From: Gammaproteobacteria bacterium
GTDB lineage: Bacteria > Pseudomonadota > Gammaproteobacteria > UBA6429 > Thiohalophilaceae
Length of the DNA stretch: 46,257 nt
NCBI GenBank assembly: GCA_029881995.1
Contig: JAOULO010000026.1
Span: 1 to 46,257, forward strand
Direction of reading: 5' to 3'
Below, in pieces: positions 1-7,923 of the stretch (its first letter is position 1; the number at the start of each line of letters is the position of its first letter). The notes beneath the pieces are model-generated. The model saw only the letters and a program-made list of their open reading frames with translations, searched no databases and was not told where the DNA came from. The translations under genes and the position numbers were made by a program.

Positions 1-555
1 TACAACCAGGGGATGTTGTTTATCCACAACCCGGTGAGAAAATACTCCCCAGCGTTTTTCCGGCAGGCGTTGTCGTTTCTGGCCATATCGAAACTGCATG
101 ACCGCATGGGTGGCCAGACAGGAGCACAGGGTGGAGGTGACATTATCCCAGGCCCAGTCGATAACCTCGATCAGTGGCTCCCAGAAGGGTTCTTCAGCCA
201 GATCCGGCTGGGTCACATTAGCTCCTGTAATGATCAAGGCATCCAGGCCTTCGGTCTTTATCTGATCGAAGGTTTCATAATACTGGTCAATATGGGCCTG
301 GCCCTTCGCACCCCGTGGCAGGGCATCAATGGTGAAAGGGTGGACATAGAACTGGGCAATCTGGTTACTTTCCCCTATGAGGCGAAAGAACTGTCGCTCA
401 GTTGCTTCCAGTGCAGCGTCGGGCATCATATTTAACAGGCCAATGTGGAGCTCGCGGATATCCTGGTGGATAGCGATGTTCGAGGGGATGATAGTCTCCC
501 CTTCCTGCTGCAGGCGCTTAAAGGCGGGTAATTTGGAATTGGCAACCAGTGGCAT
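1..555 (-). CDS. metA: MetA-like homoserine O-succinyltransferase, 3' end cut by window edge
   Basis: The first 185 residues of a MetA/homoserine O-acyltransferase-type protein (class I glutamine amidotransferase-like fold), which activates homoserine for methionine synthesis. It begins MPLVANSKLP. The segment NVTSTLCSCLATHA places Cys146 where E. coli MetA has its acyl-accepting Cys142 (TSTLFVCW), and IITGANV matches the E. coli IVTGAPL segment. The usual LNLMPKKIETE stretch reads LNMMPDAALEATE, so this is a divergent branch of the family and the acyl donor cannot be read off. The ATG at 553-555 lies 12 bases after the stop of the upstream P-loop ATPase, so the two are probably cotranscribed. 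The rest of the gene, including the later catalytic His and Glu, lies outside the window. Confidence 0.82.
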   Translation of the reverse strand, partial: MPLVANSKLPAFKRLQQEGETIIPSNIAIHQDIRELHIGLLNMMPDAALEATERQFFRLIGESNQIAQFYVHPFTIDALPRGAKGQAHIDQYYETFDQIKTEGLDALIITGANVTQPDLAEEPFWEPLIEVIDWAWDNVTSTLCSCLATHAVMQFRYGQKRQRLPEKRWGVFSHRVVDKQHPLVV

Positions 556-567
556 ATCAGATTCCTG

Positions 568-1413
568 TTATTGTTGTTCAGCGATGGCCTGTTTCAATAA
601 TTCGATAAAGTCCTTTTCACTGTTAACGTTTGTAAGTTGTTCTGTGCTGATAGTGTAACCATATTTATCCGCTATAGCCTTATAACGGGGAATACGTGAG
701 TTAAATAATCTGGGAAAAATCCAGCGCACAAAATCATCAGGTTCAATCTGGGCCACATAGGGAATACCTTTTTCTTCGAGGTAGATATTCAGTTGTTCAG
801 ACAAAAAGGCATCACGATAATAAAGTGGCTTGGGAAATCGTTCGGCTCGTTTAATTAACTCATGTTCATCTTGCTCAGTTGCCTGGATATAGACAAACAT
901 CGTGTGTTCAGCCAATAGCTCCAGTACCGAATTATCGTCCAATTCACAGACACTGCCTCCAGCATCATTAATAAAATGCCGGTAACCATAAAGTTGCTGA
1001 GCCTTGTGAATGAATGATGGAACATCTCGCATGGCAGCAAGTTCAGCCTCATGGTGCAGGGCCTGGCGACGTTTGAATTCCTCGATGGCAAGCCCACCCT
1101 GTTCAGGATTGCCCAGTTTACCCAGGAAGCTCGAGACCGGATTGAGATTATCGACCGTGATGTTATTGCGAATATAGATAGAATCTGAACGCAACAGATC
1201 ACGCAGGAATGGTACCTGCATGGCCTGTTGTTTAATATTATCGAGAATCGGCTCATCCAGATATCGTGTACCGATTCGATAGTCTCCGGAATAATGAAAC
1301 CAGTCCCGGTTACGGAGCATATTTGACAGGCGTGTTTTTCCTACGCCAGACATGCCTAGCAGGGTGATGGATATATGCTCCCAGTTTTCAAACTGTTCAA
1401 CGGTCAATTTCAC
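568..1413 (-). CDS. P-loop ATPase/kinase-like protein upstream of metA
   Basis: A 281-residue soluble protein with a good Walker A motif, GMSGVGKT (residues 20-27), near the N-terminus. This is followed by a substrate-like segment (WFHYSGDYRIGTRYLD) reminiscent of small-molecule kinases. A hydrophobic strand ending in VYIQATEQDE may be the distal nucleotide-binding strand. I do not recognise a named family; it could be a kinase or an ATPase. The ATG is preceded by GGAG at good spacing. The gene sits 12 bases before the MetA-like gene, so a role connected with methionine or homoserine metabolism is a contextual inference only. Confidence 0.7.
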   Translation of the reverse strand: MKLTVEQFENWEHISITLLGMSGVGKTRLSNMLRNRDWFHYSGDYRIGTRYLDEPILDNIKQQAMQVPFLRDLLRSDSIYIRNNITVDNLNPVSSFLGKLGNPEQGGLAIEEFKRRQALHHEAELAAMRDVPSFIHKAQQLYGYRHFINDAGGSVCELDDNSVLELLAEHTMFVYIQATEQDEHELIKRAERFPKPLYYRDAFLSEQLNIYLEEKGIPYVAQIEPDDFVRWIFPRLFNSRIPRYKAIADKYGYTISTEQLTNVNSEKDFIELLKQAIAEQQ

Positions 1414-1497
1414 ATTATTACTCCAGAGGACAACAAGGGGCCTATTTTAGACGAGAGCGTGGGTACTTTTCGAGTCCGGTATTGAAGAATGAGGGCC

Positions 1498-2790
1498 TTA
1501 AAAGGACATATTCAGCGAAATTGAATTAACCTGTCGCTTATAACTGTACCGGTTTAGATTTGAATCATTTCGGGTATGACTGGTTTTAGCTGTCAGGAAC
1601 CAGTTGGTATTCAGGTAGTAACTGATTTCAAGACTGGATTTGAGTCGAACATCGGCTCTGATAGCACTGAATGTACCCGTGGTCGAGGTATAGCGCCAAC
1701 GAGGGTACTCACTATAACGCCAGGCAAGATCAACTTTGGCTTCAAGCTTGTCTGTAAACAGGTAGGTATAGGCTGTTCTGACAGTACTGCGAATTGGTGA
1801 GTAATTGGCAGTGGAGGCGGGGGTTTCATTCCGATCATTGGTTTCAAACTCGTAATACAATCTGAAGCGATCATTTTTGCGCGTTTGTCGAAATTCCATT
1901 CGGGCTCGTTGTTTACTACCATCAAGTTCAGCATAAATGGGAGTACTATCGATTTCATAATATCGATATCGGAGTCGTAATTCACCAGTGGCAGAAGTCG
2001 GGTACTTTGTTTTCAATTCATAAATGGTAGTTTGCTGAAAATCCTTGCCACCCAGAGTACTTTCCAGGTAATCAATACCGGCATCATTTTGCCAATTCCC
2101 CGTGGTAAAAGGCAGATTGAGACCGATGCTCTTAAGTTGCATATTTTCGGTTTGTAATGAATGGTATTTTGAATCGAGTACATACGCTTCAACTTGTAGA
2201 CCATTTTTATCCGTGCCTAAAACCTGTAAGGAGCCGAATAAATAATAGTCGGTATAGCTGGAAGTTTTTTTACTGGGGGCCTCATTACTGGCCACCGTGA
2301 CATTATTATCCTGGCCATGTTCGATAGATGCAAAAACAGACCAGGATTTATCTGTCGGGATACCCAGTTTTTCCAACCGGTATTTTGCCAGTTTAATAAG
2401 TGAGACTTGTTGTGTATTGGCCAGGACTGTTTCGAAATGTGTTTGGGCAACGGGGGAATTATTTTGTTTGAGTGCGATAAGTCCAAGATTATATTCAGCA
2501 AGATATTTGATGTTGGGATACTCTCGAGCCTGCTCAAACCAGCGTTTGGCCTGGGAGTACTTGCCTAGCTTAAAATAGCTGACGGCTAGATTGTAATTCA
2601 GGGAAGCGGTTCTCATACCCTGTCGATGTGCTGTATTGAAGAGTCGAATGGCTATTTTGTACTGTTTGATCTTAAAGGCCTCTAAACCAGCCTGAAAGTC
2701 ATTTTCACCACTCGCATAGGCTGGACAGACGGGTAATAGAGTCAAACATAGTAGAGAAAAGCTGAGAACAGTGTGTTTCATGATACCCAT
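1498..2790 (-). CDS. TPR and outer-membrane beta-barrel protein
   Basis: A 430-residue exported protein. The first 27 or so residues form a signal peptide ending PAYA-SGE. Residues of about 30-150 contain TPR-like helical repeats (EAFKIKQYKIAIRLFNTA, LAVSYFKLGKYSQAKRWFEQA, LGLIALKQNNSPVAQTHFE). The rest is alternating aromatic/polar strands typical of an outer-membrane barrel, ending in the Phe signal SLNMSF. The architecture resembles surface-exposure proteins with a periplasmic TPR domain ahead of a barrel (DUF560/Slam-like), but shorter. ATG at codon 4 (2779-2781) has GGG upstream and is an equally good start. The gene precedes the ATPase and MetA-like genes by 84 bases on the same strand; no terminator is visible between them. 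Confidence 0.72.
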   Translation of the reverse strand: MGIMKHTVLSFSLLCLTLLPVCPAYASGENDFQAGLEAFKIKQYKIAIRLFNTAHRQGMRTASLNYNLAVSYFKLGKYSQAKRWFEQAREYPNIKYLAEYNLGLIALKQNNSPVAQTHFETVLANTQQVSLIKLAKYRLEKLGIPTDKSWSVFASIEHGQDNNVTVASNEAPSKKTSSYTDYYLFGSLQVLGTDKNGLQVEAYVLDSKYHSLQTENMQLKSIGLNLPFTTGNWQNDAGIDYLESTLGGKDFQQTTIYELKTKYPTSATGELRLRYRYYEIDSTPIYAELDGSKQRARMEFRQTRKNDRFRLYYEFETNDRNETPASTANYSPIRSTVRTAYTYLFTDKLEAKVDLAWRYSEYPRWRYTSTTGTFSAIRADVRLKSSLEISYYLNTNWFLTAKTSHTRNDSNLNRYSYKRQVNSISLNMSF

Positions 2791-2825
2791 CTGTTTTTAT
2801 CGATTTTCCCTGCCAGCATAAAAAA

Positions 2826-2842
2826 TCCCCCATAAAGGGGGA
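2826..2842 (-). terminator. Rho-independent terminator after sigma/anti-sigma operon
   Basis: Read on the minus strand, a CCCCC-TTTAT-GGGGG hairpin is followed directly by ATTTTTT. It lies about 57 bases past the stop of the acidic repeat protein and just before the TPR/barrel gene start, so it closes the sigma factor operon. Confidence 0.75.
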
Positions 2843-2898
2843 AAAATATCGCACACATTATTTGTGGTGACAAGGACTATTGTCACCAATAATAATGA

Positions 2899-3414
<516 letters not shown>

Positions 3415-3433
3415 TATCTATTTATTACCTTCA

Positions 3434-4090
3434 CTATGCAGATACAAAAACTTCTGGCGACCTGAGTTGTACCTTCGTTCTATCAATTTTGACAGGGATC
3501 CGAAAAATCCGGGTTTTACCCTGGTGTTTAATTCGGGCTGTTACAAGGGCATCACCGCTGCCGATAGCCTTGATGGGCAGTACCAGAGTATTGGCACCCT
3601 TTTTCAGGGTTGTCTGCCATTCCAGTTCAGTTTTGCCCTGATAGCCAGCCAGTTCAATATTGCCATCCAGTTCCAGCTGCATGGTCACCTTATTGAAGGC
3701 ATCCGGGGCTCGAAATACCAGGCTGACATTGCGAACCTCGCTAATACTCATGGCAATGGCATCCACGCCAGTATCAGGTTGCTGGGCTGGCATGATGTGG
3801 ACACCCAGCCAGATTACCAGACTGGCGGCGAGAGCCGAAATCAGGCCATTTACAGCATTTTTGCGGCGTTGTTGTTGGCGAATAGGTTCCAGCATCCGGC
3901 TGGTGAATCCGGGGCCAGGCGCTGGCACAGGCAGGGCACGCAGGGCCTGGCGCAATTCCTGGATCTGGTTAAGCTCAGATTGGCACTCTTTACATTTGCT
4001 GAGGTGCTGACGAGCCATATCCTGCTCTCCGGCGGGTAATACCCCGTCCAGATAGTCATCGATACACTGTTGTAGCTGTCTGCAATCCAT
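3434..4090 (-). CDS. Zinc-finger anti-sigma factor (membrane-bound)
   Basis: About 218 residues if started at the ATG at 4088-4090, which has GGTGA upstream; an upstream in-frame GTG at 4120 has no clear ribosome site. The N-terminus carries the zinc anti-sigma motif His29-x3-Cys33-x2-Cys36 (QHLSKCKEC). A single transmembrane helix follows at about residues 79-99 (LISALAASLVIWLGVHIM), then a periplasmic beta-rich domain of about 115 residues. This is the standard layout of a ZAS-type anti-sigma factor that holds an ECF sigma factor at the inner membrane. The gene lies immediately downstream of the sigma gene, so that sigma is the expected partner. Confidence 0.9.
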   Translation of the reverse strand: MDCRQLQQCIDDYLDGVLPAGEQDMARQHLSKCKECQSELNQIQELRQALRALPVPAPGPGFTSRMLEPIRQQQRRKNAVNGLISALAASLVIWLGVHIMPAQQPDTGVDAIAMSISEVRNVSLVFRAPDAFNKVTMQLELDGNIELAGYQGKTELEWQTTLKKGANTLVLPIKAIGSGDALVTARIKHQGKTRIFRIPVKIDRTKVQLRSPEVFVSA

Positions 4091-4152
4091 AAGTTTCACC
4101 GTATTCTTAAATAGAGACACGACATTTCAAGTAAAATAGTTCCACCAAATCA

Positions 4153-4704
4153 TCATATTTTCTGCAATTTTTCCCGTAAATATTGGCGAGCCCGGTTCAG
4201 CCTGGATTTCAGGGTTCCGAGTGGACATTCCAGAATACCTTCCAGCTCAGTCAGAGTATAACCCTCTACATCATGCAGCAAAATGACGGTTCGTTGATCC
4301 TCATTGAGTGACTGCATGGCATGCTGCAGATGGCGCTGGTGGATATCCATTTCCATGTGGTGTTCCGGATCTGAGTCCTGTTGTGATGCGACCAGCTCAG
4401 AGAGCAGGTTTTCATCCTCCGTTACCAGCCCAAGGGCTGAACGTTCTTTTTGCCGGTACAAATCAACAAACTGGTGATAGAGAATTTTAGCCAGCCAGGG
4501 GCGTAGTTTTTCGATCCGGGACATTTCATCTTTTTTCGAAAGCAGTTTGATAACAACATCCTGAACGAGATCTTCGGCATCGGCCTGGTTGTTACAGAAA
4601 CGGTAAGCAAGCTGATAAAGATGTGGTAAATGGGGTTCGATGAACTGCTCAAATTGCCGGGCTGATTTGATATTTCGATTCGGCCTGAACTGTTTGATGA
4701 CCAT
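4153..4704 (-). CDS. ECF-type RNA polymerase sigma factor
   Basis: 183 residues from the ATG at 4702-4704; a TTG three codons upstream is the alternative start. Region 2 is clear (YRFCNNQADAEDLVQDVVIKLL, then LRPWLAKILYHQFVDLYR), as is region 4 (LNEDQRTVILLHDVEGYT, then LECPLGTLKSRLNRARQYL). Region 3 is absent, as in all ECF sigmas. It is followed by its anti-sigma gene and the acidic exported protein. A sigma-70-like promoter stands just upstream, and no obvious duplicate ECF-type promoter was seen. The inducing signal is unknown; the anti-sigma layout suggests an envelope cue. Confidence 0.93.
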   Translation of the reverse strand: MVIKQFRPNRNIKSARQFEQFIEPHLPHLYQLAYRFCNNQADAEDLVQDVVIKLLSKKDEMSRIEKLRPWLAKILYHQFVDLYRQKERSALGLVTEDENLLSELVASQQDSDPEHHMEMDIHQRHLQHAMQSLNEDQRTVILLHDVEGYTLTELEGILECPLGTLKSRLNRARQYLREKLQKI

Positions 4705-4747
4705 CTTTAACAAAACCTCTGAACAAAGCAGCTAGTCGGCATGAAAG

Positions 4748-4777
4748 GTTATAGCACAATTTGTTTTTTGTTGTCAG
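4748..4777 (-). promoter_or_regulatory. Putative sigma-70 promoter of the ECF sigma operon
   Basis: On the minus strand CTGACA and TATAAC are separated by 18 bases, with the -10 box about 44 bases before the sigma factor ATG. The match is good but prediction by eye is weak evidence. Confidence 0.4.
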
Positions 4778-4869
4778 GCCGGATTTATGCCATAAGTGTA
4801 ACTGAATCATATTTTAAGATGTGGTAGTTTATATCTCTTGTTTGAAATGACTGTCTGCCTGGGCAATTT

Positions 4870-5646
4870 ATGTTAAAGCTTAAAAAATCAAAAATATGCC
4901 TTCTGGGGCTTGGAATCTTAATCCACTCTCCAGTGGCTGGTATTGTCAACATGGATTCTGTCCACTTTAAACAAAATCAGCTTGGCTTATCCGGCAATGT
5001 CCGTTTACAGGCAAGTTCAAACTCCGGTAATACAGATTCTCGCAATATCAGTTTTAGTAACCAGTTACAATGGAATAGTGAACAGCATATTAATTTGCTG
5101 GTGCTGGGATATGAATACGGTGAGGTGAATGATGAGCGTAACCGGAATAAATCATTCGTTCATGGGCGACATGTCTGGCATTACTCAGAGAGCTTTGATG
5201 TTGAGTTTTTTGTCCAGGCTGAAGAAAATGAATTCACTCGTTTAAGCTACAGGGGCTTAATGGGGACCGGGATCAGGGTGCCTTTTGCTGAGTCGGAAAA
5301 CCATCTGGCTTATCTGGGGCTTGGGGGATTTCAGGAGGTGGAAAAAATTACTCCACCACAGGGTTCAAACAATGAAGAAGTGAACCGCCATAATCGCTGG
5401 AATGTCTATCTGATGTCTCGCTACAAGCTGGCAGACAGGGTTAAATTCAGTAATACCCTTTACTGGCAGCCTCGAATGGATGATTCTTCGGACAGGCGGG
5501 CCCTGTTTGTCTCAATTCTGGATGTAATGACAACCCGCCAATTTTCCTTCCAGTTCAGTGTGGAATCTGTTTTTGACAGTAAACCTCCAGATGGAGTGGA
5601 AAAAACGGATACCCAGGTCAAGACGGGAATTGCCTATAGTTTCTAG
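4870..5646 (+). CDS. DUF481 (YdiY-like) outer-membrane beta-barrel protein
   Basis: 258 residues with an N-terminal hydrophobic signal (LGLGILIHSPVAG). The LSGNVRLQASSNSGNTDSRNIS motif is diagnostic of DUF481 proteins such as E. coli YdiY. It is followed by alternating amphipathic strands and a terminal aromatic residue (TGIAYSF). These are predicted small outer-membrane barrels of uncertain function. The gene is divergent from the ECF sigma gene, with 165 bases between starts, so the two could share regulatory sequence. Confidence 0.85.
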   Translation: MLKLKKSKICLLGLGILIHSPVAGIVNMDSVHFKQNQLGLSGNVRLQASSNSGNTDSRNISFSNQLQWNSEQHINLLVLGYEYGEVNDERNRNKSFVHGRHVWHYSESFDVEFFVQAEENEFTRLSYRGLMGTGIRVPFAESENHLAYLGLGGFQEVEKITPPQGSNNEEVNRHNRWNVYLMSRYKLADRVKFSNTLYWQPRMDDSSDRRALFVSILDVMTTRQFSFQFSVESVFDSKPPDGVEKTDTQVKTGIAYSF

Positions 5647-5712
5647 CTCCGTGATAATCGGACATTGTGGCCCCAACAACTCAGTGGTAATTGTTCTATA
5701 CTGGTTTTTCAA

Positions 5713-6072
5713 ATGAGTAATACAGACACTGAAAAGCTTAAATCAGGTTATGAGCGGCGTCTCTATCCTCGCTTTCAGATCGGTTCAACAGTCAGTATCC
5801 ATCATGGTTCATTTGGTATATTGATGGCCAGGACAGTTGATATTTCTGATGGCGGTATGCAAGTGCGTCTGGAGGATGGCCGTAAAATTCCCGAAGGCAG
5901 TCATTTGCAGGTAAATATGTTGAATTCTGCCAATCCCAATATAAGCTTTAACATGAAGGTCATTCGATCCCAGGATGATATTCTAGGGATGCAATTTATT
6001 GATTGTGAGTATGAAGGTCAGCGACACAATATCAATGAGCTATTTTCTGGCCTGAGTATCGAAAAGAAATAA
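5713..6072 (+). CDS. PilZ domain protein
   Basis: 119 residues if begun at the ATG at 5713 (MSNTDTEK); an upstream in-frame start at 5665 adds an unlikely leader. The c-di-GMP-binding signature is complete: RRLYPR (residues 15-20) and DISDGG (43-48), the RxxxR and D/NxSxxG motifs. It is a stand-alone PilZ domain, so it should act as a cytoplasmic c-di-GMP effector on another protein. It is followed 37 bases later by a second, different PilZ gene. Confidence 0.9.
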   Translation: MSNTDTEKLKSGYERRLYPRFQIGSTVSIHHGSFGILMARTVDISDGGMQVRLEDGRKIPEGSHLQVNMLNSANPNISFNMKVIRSQDDILGMQFIDCEYEGQRHNINELFSGLSIEKK

Positions 6073-6109
6073 TATTTCCTGTAGATAAATCTTGTTTTAG
6101 GGAGTTTGG

Positions 6110-6388
6110 GTGAAAGATAAGCGAAAGCATCAACGTATCCAGTTCTTACGTAAGGTGGTGGTATTGCTGCCTGACGAGGAAAGAATGGTTCTGGATGTAC
6201 TCGATTATTCTATGGGAGGAATGAGTGTTTTTAGTAAAGTTAGCTTTTCCATTGGTGATACCTTAATGCTGGAAAGGTTAACTACCCTGGATGGGGAAGA
6301 TAAGCCTTTGGGTCTGGAAGCTGAGGTGAGACATGTCCAGGAACATGATACAAAGGGGTTTGTTATTGGGCTGGAATTTAAACAATAA
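6110..6388 (+). CDS. Second single-domain PilZ protein
   Basis: 92 residues from a GTG start preceded by GGGAG at suitable spacing. The motifs are RKHQR (residues 5-9) and DYSMGG (32-37), so c-di-GMP binding is expected. The low similarity to the PilZ protein just upstream argues against a recent tandem duplication. A strong terminator follows, so the two PilZ genes probably form one short transcript. Confidence 0.88.
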   Translation: MKDKRKHQRIQFLRKVVVLLPDEERMVLDVLDYSMGGMSVFSKVSFSIGDTLMLERLTTLDGEDKPLGLEAEVRHVQEHDTKGFVIGLEFKQ

Positions 6389-6409
6389 TATTTTATTATT
6401 CCAGATAAC

Positions 6410-6446
6410 AAAAGGGACCGATAATTCTATCGGTCCCTTTTTTATA
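6410..6446 (+). terminator. Strong rho-independent terminator after PilZ pair
   Basis: A perfect 14-base stem (AAAAGGGACCGATA / TATCGGTCCCTTTT) with an ATTC loop runs into a T tract. It lies between the second PilZ gene and the convergent IscR-like gene. The A-rich foot of the stem may let it work in the other direction as well. Confidence 0.92.
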
Positions 6447-6462
6447 TCTAAATTTTTATCGA

Positions 6463-6897
6463 TCAGGCGACTGCGGTAGAAGAACTTGCTTCCTGAGTAG
6501 CTTCCTGTTGCAGCATATCCTGCTCTTCCTGAAGTTGGGAAAGAGTAATGCTGTCGAGATAGGTGTAGATCTTGGTACTCAAAGAGTTCCACATGGCTTT
6601 ACTGATGTTACTGTCGGCCTGGTATTCAGCGCATTTAGTTAGTTGTGGATCTATGGCAATAACGATATCAGCAACTGTTATTGCTTCCAGAGGTTTCGCA
6701 ATCAGGTAACCGCCACCTGGACCGCGAACACTGTTAACTAGCTGGTTTTTACGTAATGCTGCAAAAATTTGCTCCAGATAAGAGAGCGAAATGTTTTGCG
6801 TAGTGGAAAGTGAATTCAGTGAAATCGAATTTTTGGGGCTGTTTGCCAGCTCCAGCATTGCCTTAATTGCGTATTGTGTGCGAGATGATAGTTTCAT
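6463..6897 (-). CDS. Rrf2/IscR-like transcriptional regulator lacking the cluster cysteines
   Basis: 144 residues. The winged-helix N-terminus is very close to IscR (LSSRTQYAIKAMLELA, ISLSYLEQIFAALRKNQLV, then SVRGPGGGYLIAKP), including the recognition helix and the RGPGGGY wing. In the effector region IscR has three Cys that bind a [2Fe-2S] cluster; here only Cys89 remains (LTKCAEYQAD). The dimer helix (MWNSLSTKIYTYLDSITLSQL) is kept. It is therefore unlikely to bind a cluster in the IscR way and may sense something else or regulate constitutively. No isc or suf genes are adjacent. Confidence 0.88.
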   Translation of the reverse strand: MKLSSRTQYAIKAMLELANSPKNSISLNSLSTTQNISLSYLEQIFAALRKNQLVNSVRGPGGGYLIAKPLEAITVADIVIAIDPQLTKCAEYQADSNISKAMWNSLSTKIYTYLDSITLSQLQEEQDMLQQEATQEASSSTAVA

Positions 6898-7198
6898 GGC
6901 CTTTTATCCCTTGATTTTATATGTTTCATCATTTTTAGAACTATGTATTTTGCTAATACTGACAATAAAACTAGATGTTAAATGGGTGGAAAACAATGTG
7001 GATTTGTTAAAAATTGTAACAACTAGTCAATGTAAGGGTTCATTTTGTGATTTACGACACAATATACACATTAACTTATTGATATTTAACAAAAATAACA
7101 TCTTTTCAAAATACATACCGCCTGCTGAAGCCTCAACATCCGAGTTTGCTCCAGCCAACTATAAGTGATTTTAGCTATTTTTTATGATAATGCCAGTA
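6898..7198. other. AT-rich intergenic stretch, nothing definite
   Basis: About 300 bases between two minus-strand genes. It is AT-rich and must hold the IscR-like gene's promoter, but no convincing -35/-10 pair, terminator or structured RNA was found. An open frame crossing it on the plus strand has no family resemblance and is judged spurious. Confidence 0.5.
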
Positions 7199-7600
7199 TT
7201 AATGTGTGAATTTATTAAATTTTCTATTTTGTTTTTGAACCTGTCTAGATTCAATCGACTTATCTTGTTTGATGGGGTTGTAATTGGCCTGAATCAGTAA
7301 AAAATAAGCCCTCTCCAGTTTGTTGACACAACTCGGAAAAGACTTAAATTGACCGTCTATTTCAGCTGCCATTAGCAAAGAAGAAACCTGTCGATATAAG
7401 TGTGGCTCCATATCAGACCGATAGGTTTTAACCATCTTGTAGACCTGAACTAAACCTTCACTACAGGCAAAAAATAGTTGGTTTGTTGCTGGATCGGGAG
7501 CCCGGAGTGGATTTGCCAGAGTTGTAGGTGACATGACTGGGGAAATCAACAGACCACATAAAATAATAATACTCATTAATTTGAAGTTAAATCGCCACAT
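7199..7600 (-). CDS. Small exported protein of unknown function
   Basis: 133 residues with a signal peptide (hydrophobic IIILCGLLIS, likely cleavage after TLA). The mature part is helical, with two cysteines (in FFACSEG and FPSCVNKLE) that could form one disulfide, and a basic, Gln/Lys-rich tail. No family is recognised. The gene appears to be transcribed alone. Met9 is a possible alternative start. Confidence 0.55.
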   Translation of the reverse strand: MWRFNFKLMSIIILCGLLISPVMSPTTLANPLRAPDPATNQLFFACSEGLVQVYKMVKTYRSDMEPHLYRQVSSLLMAAEIDGQFKSFPSCVNKLERAYFLLIQANYNPIKQDKSIESRQVQKQNRKFNKFTH

Positions 7601-7923
7601 ACATCATTCCGGCTAAGGTTTTGATAATTACTACCAGTCAACTTAGCGTCCCGAAATCGGCATACATTAGTTAAAGCTATAATCCAATTTATGGATATTT
7701 TAATAAATCAGATAGCTACATAATAAAGTTGATAAACAAATTAAAAAAAAGCCTTCAACTGTTTGATATTATTATATAATAAATAAATCTTGTAATAGGT
7801 CTATCATAGCGCTACGTTTAGATTTATGCTTTTGAGATTCAGGCGTGGCTATCCTGAGGAACGAATTTTTTAACCTTCCCTCCATCTGGATACTGAGTTT
7901 ATTGTGGGAAGGTTTTTTTTGCC
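7601..7923. other. Intergenic region with candidate plus-strand small RNA
   Basis: This stretch holds the upstream region of the small exported protein (minus strand) and, on the plus strand, an AT-rich leader with a TATAAT at 7775-7780 and a hairpin/T-tract terminator ending at 7920. No plus-strand gene precedes that terminator, so a short non-coding transcript is the simplest reading. GGA motifs occur in TGAGGAAC and TCTGGATA. No Rfam family is recognised. Confidence 0.3.
7872..7920 (+). terminator. Rho-independent terminator without an annotated upstream gene
   Basis: The stem AACCTTCCC (7872-7880) pairs with GGGAAGGTT (7906-7914), followed by a run of eight T to 7920. The 25-base loop can form a small inner hairpin (TCCA-TC-TGGA). 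There is no T tract in the minus direction, so it does not serve the sulfurtransferase gene that ends at 7924. Confidence 0.65.

Noticed and set aside
6791-7168. Plus-strand open frame across the IscR-like gene start
   Set aside because: Overlaps a well-supported gene and continues into AT-rich intergenic DNA; no recognisable motif or ribosome site.
7872-7914. Terminator for the minus-strand sulfurtransferase
   Set aside because: On the minus strand the stem is followed by A-rich sequence, with no T tract.
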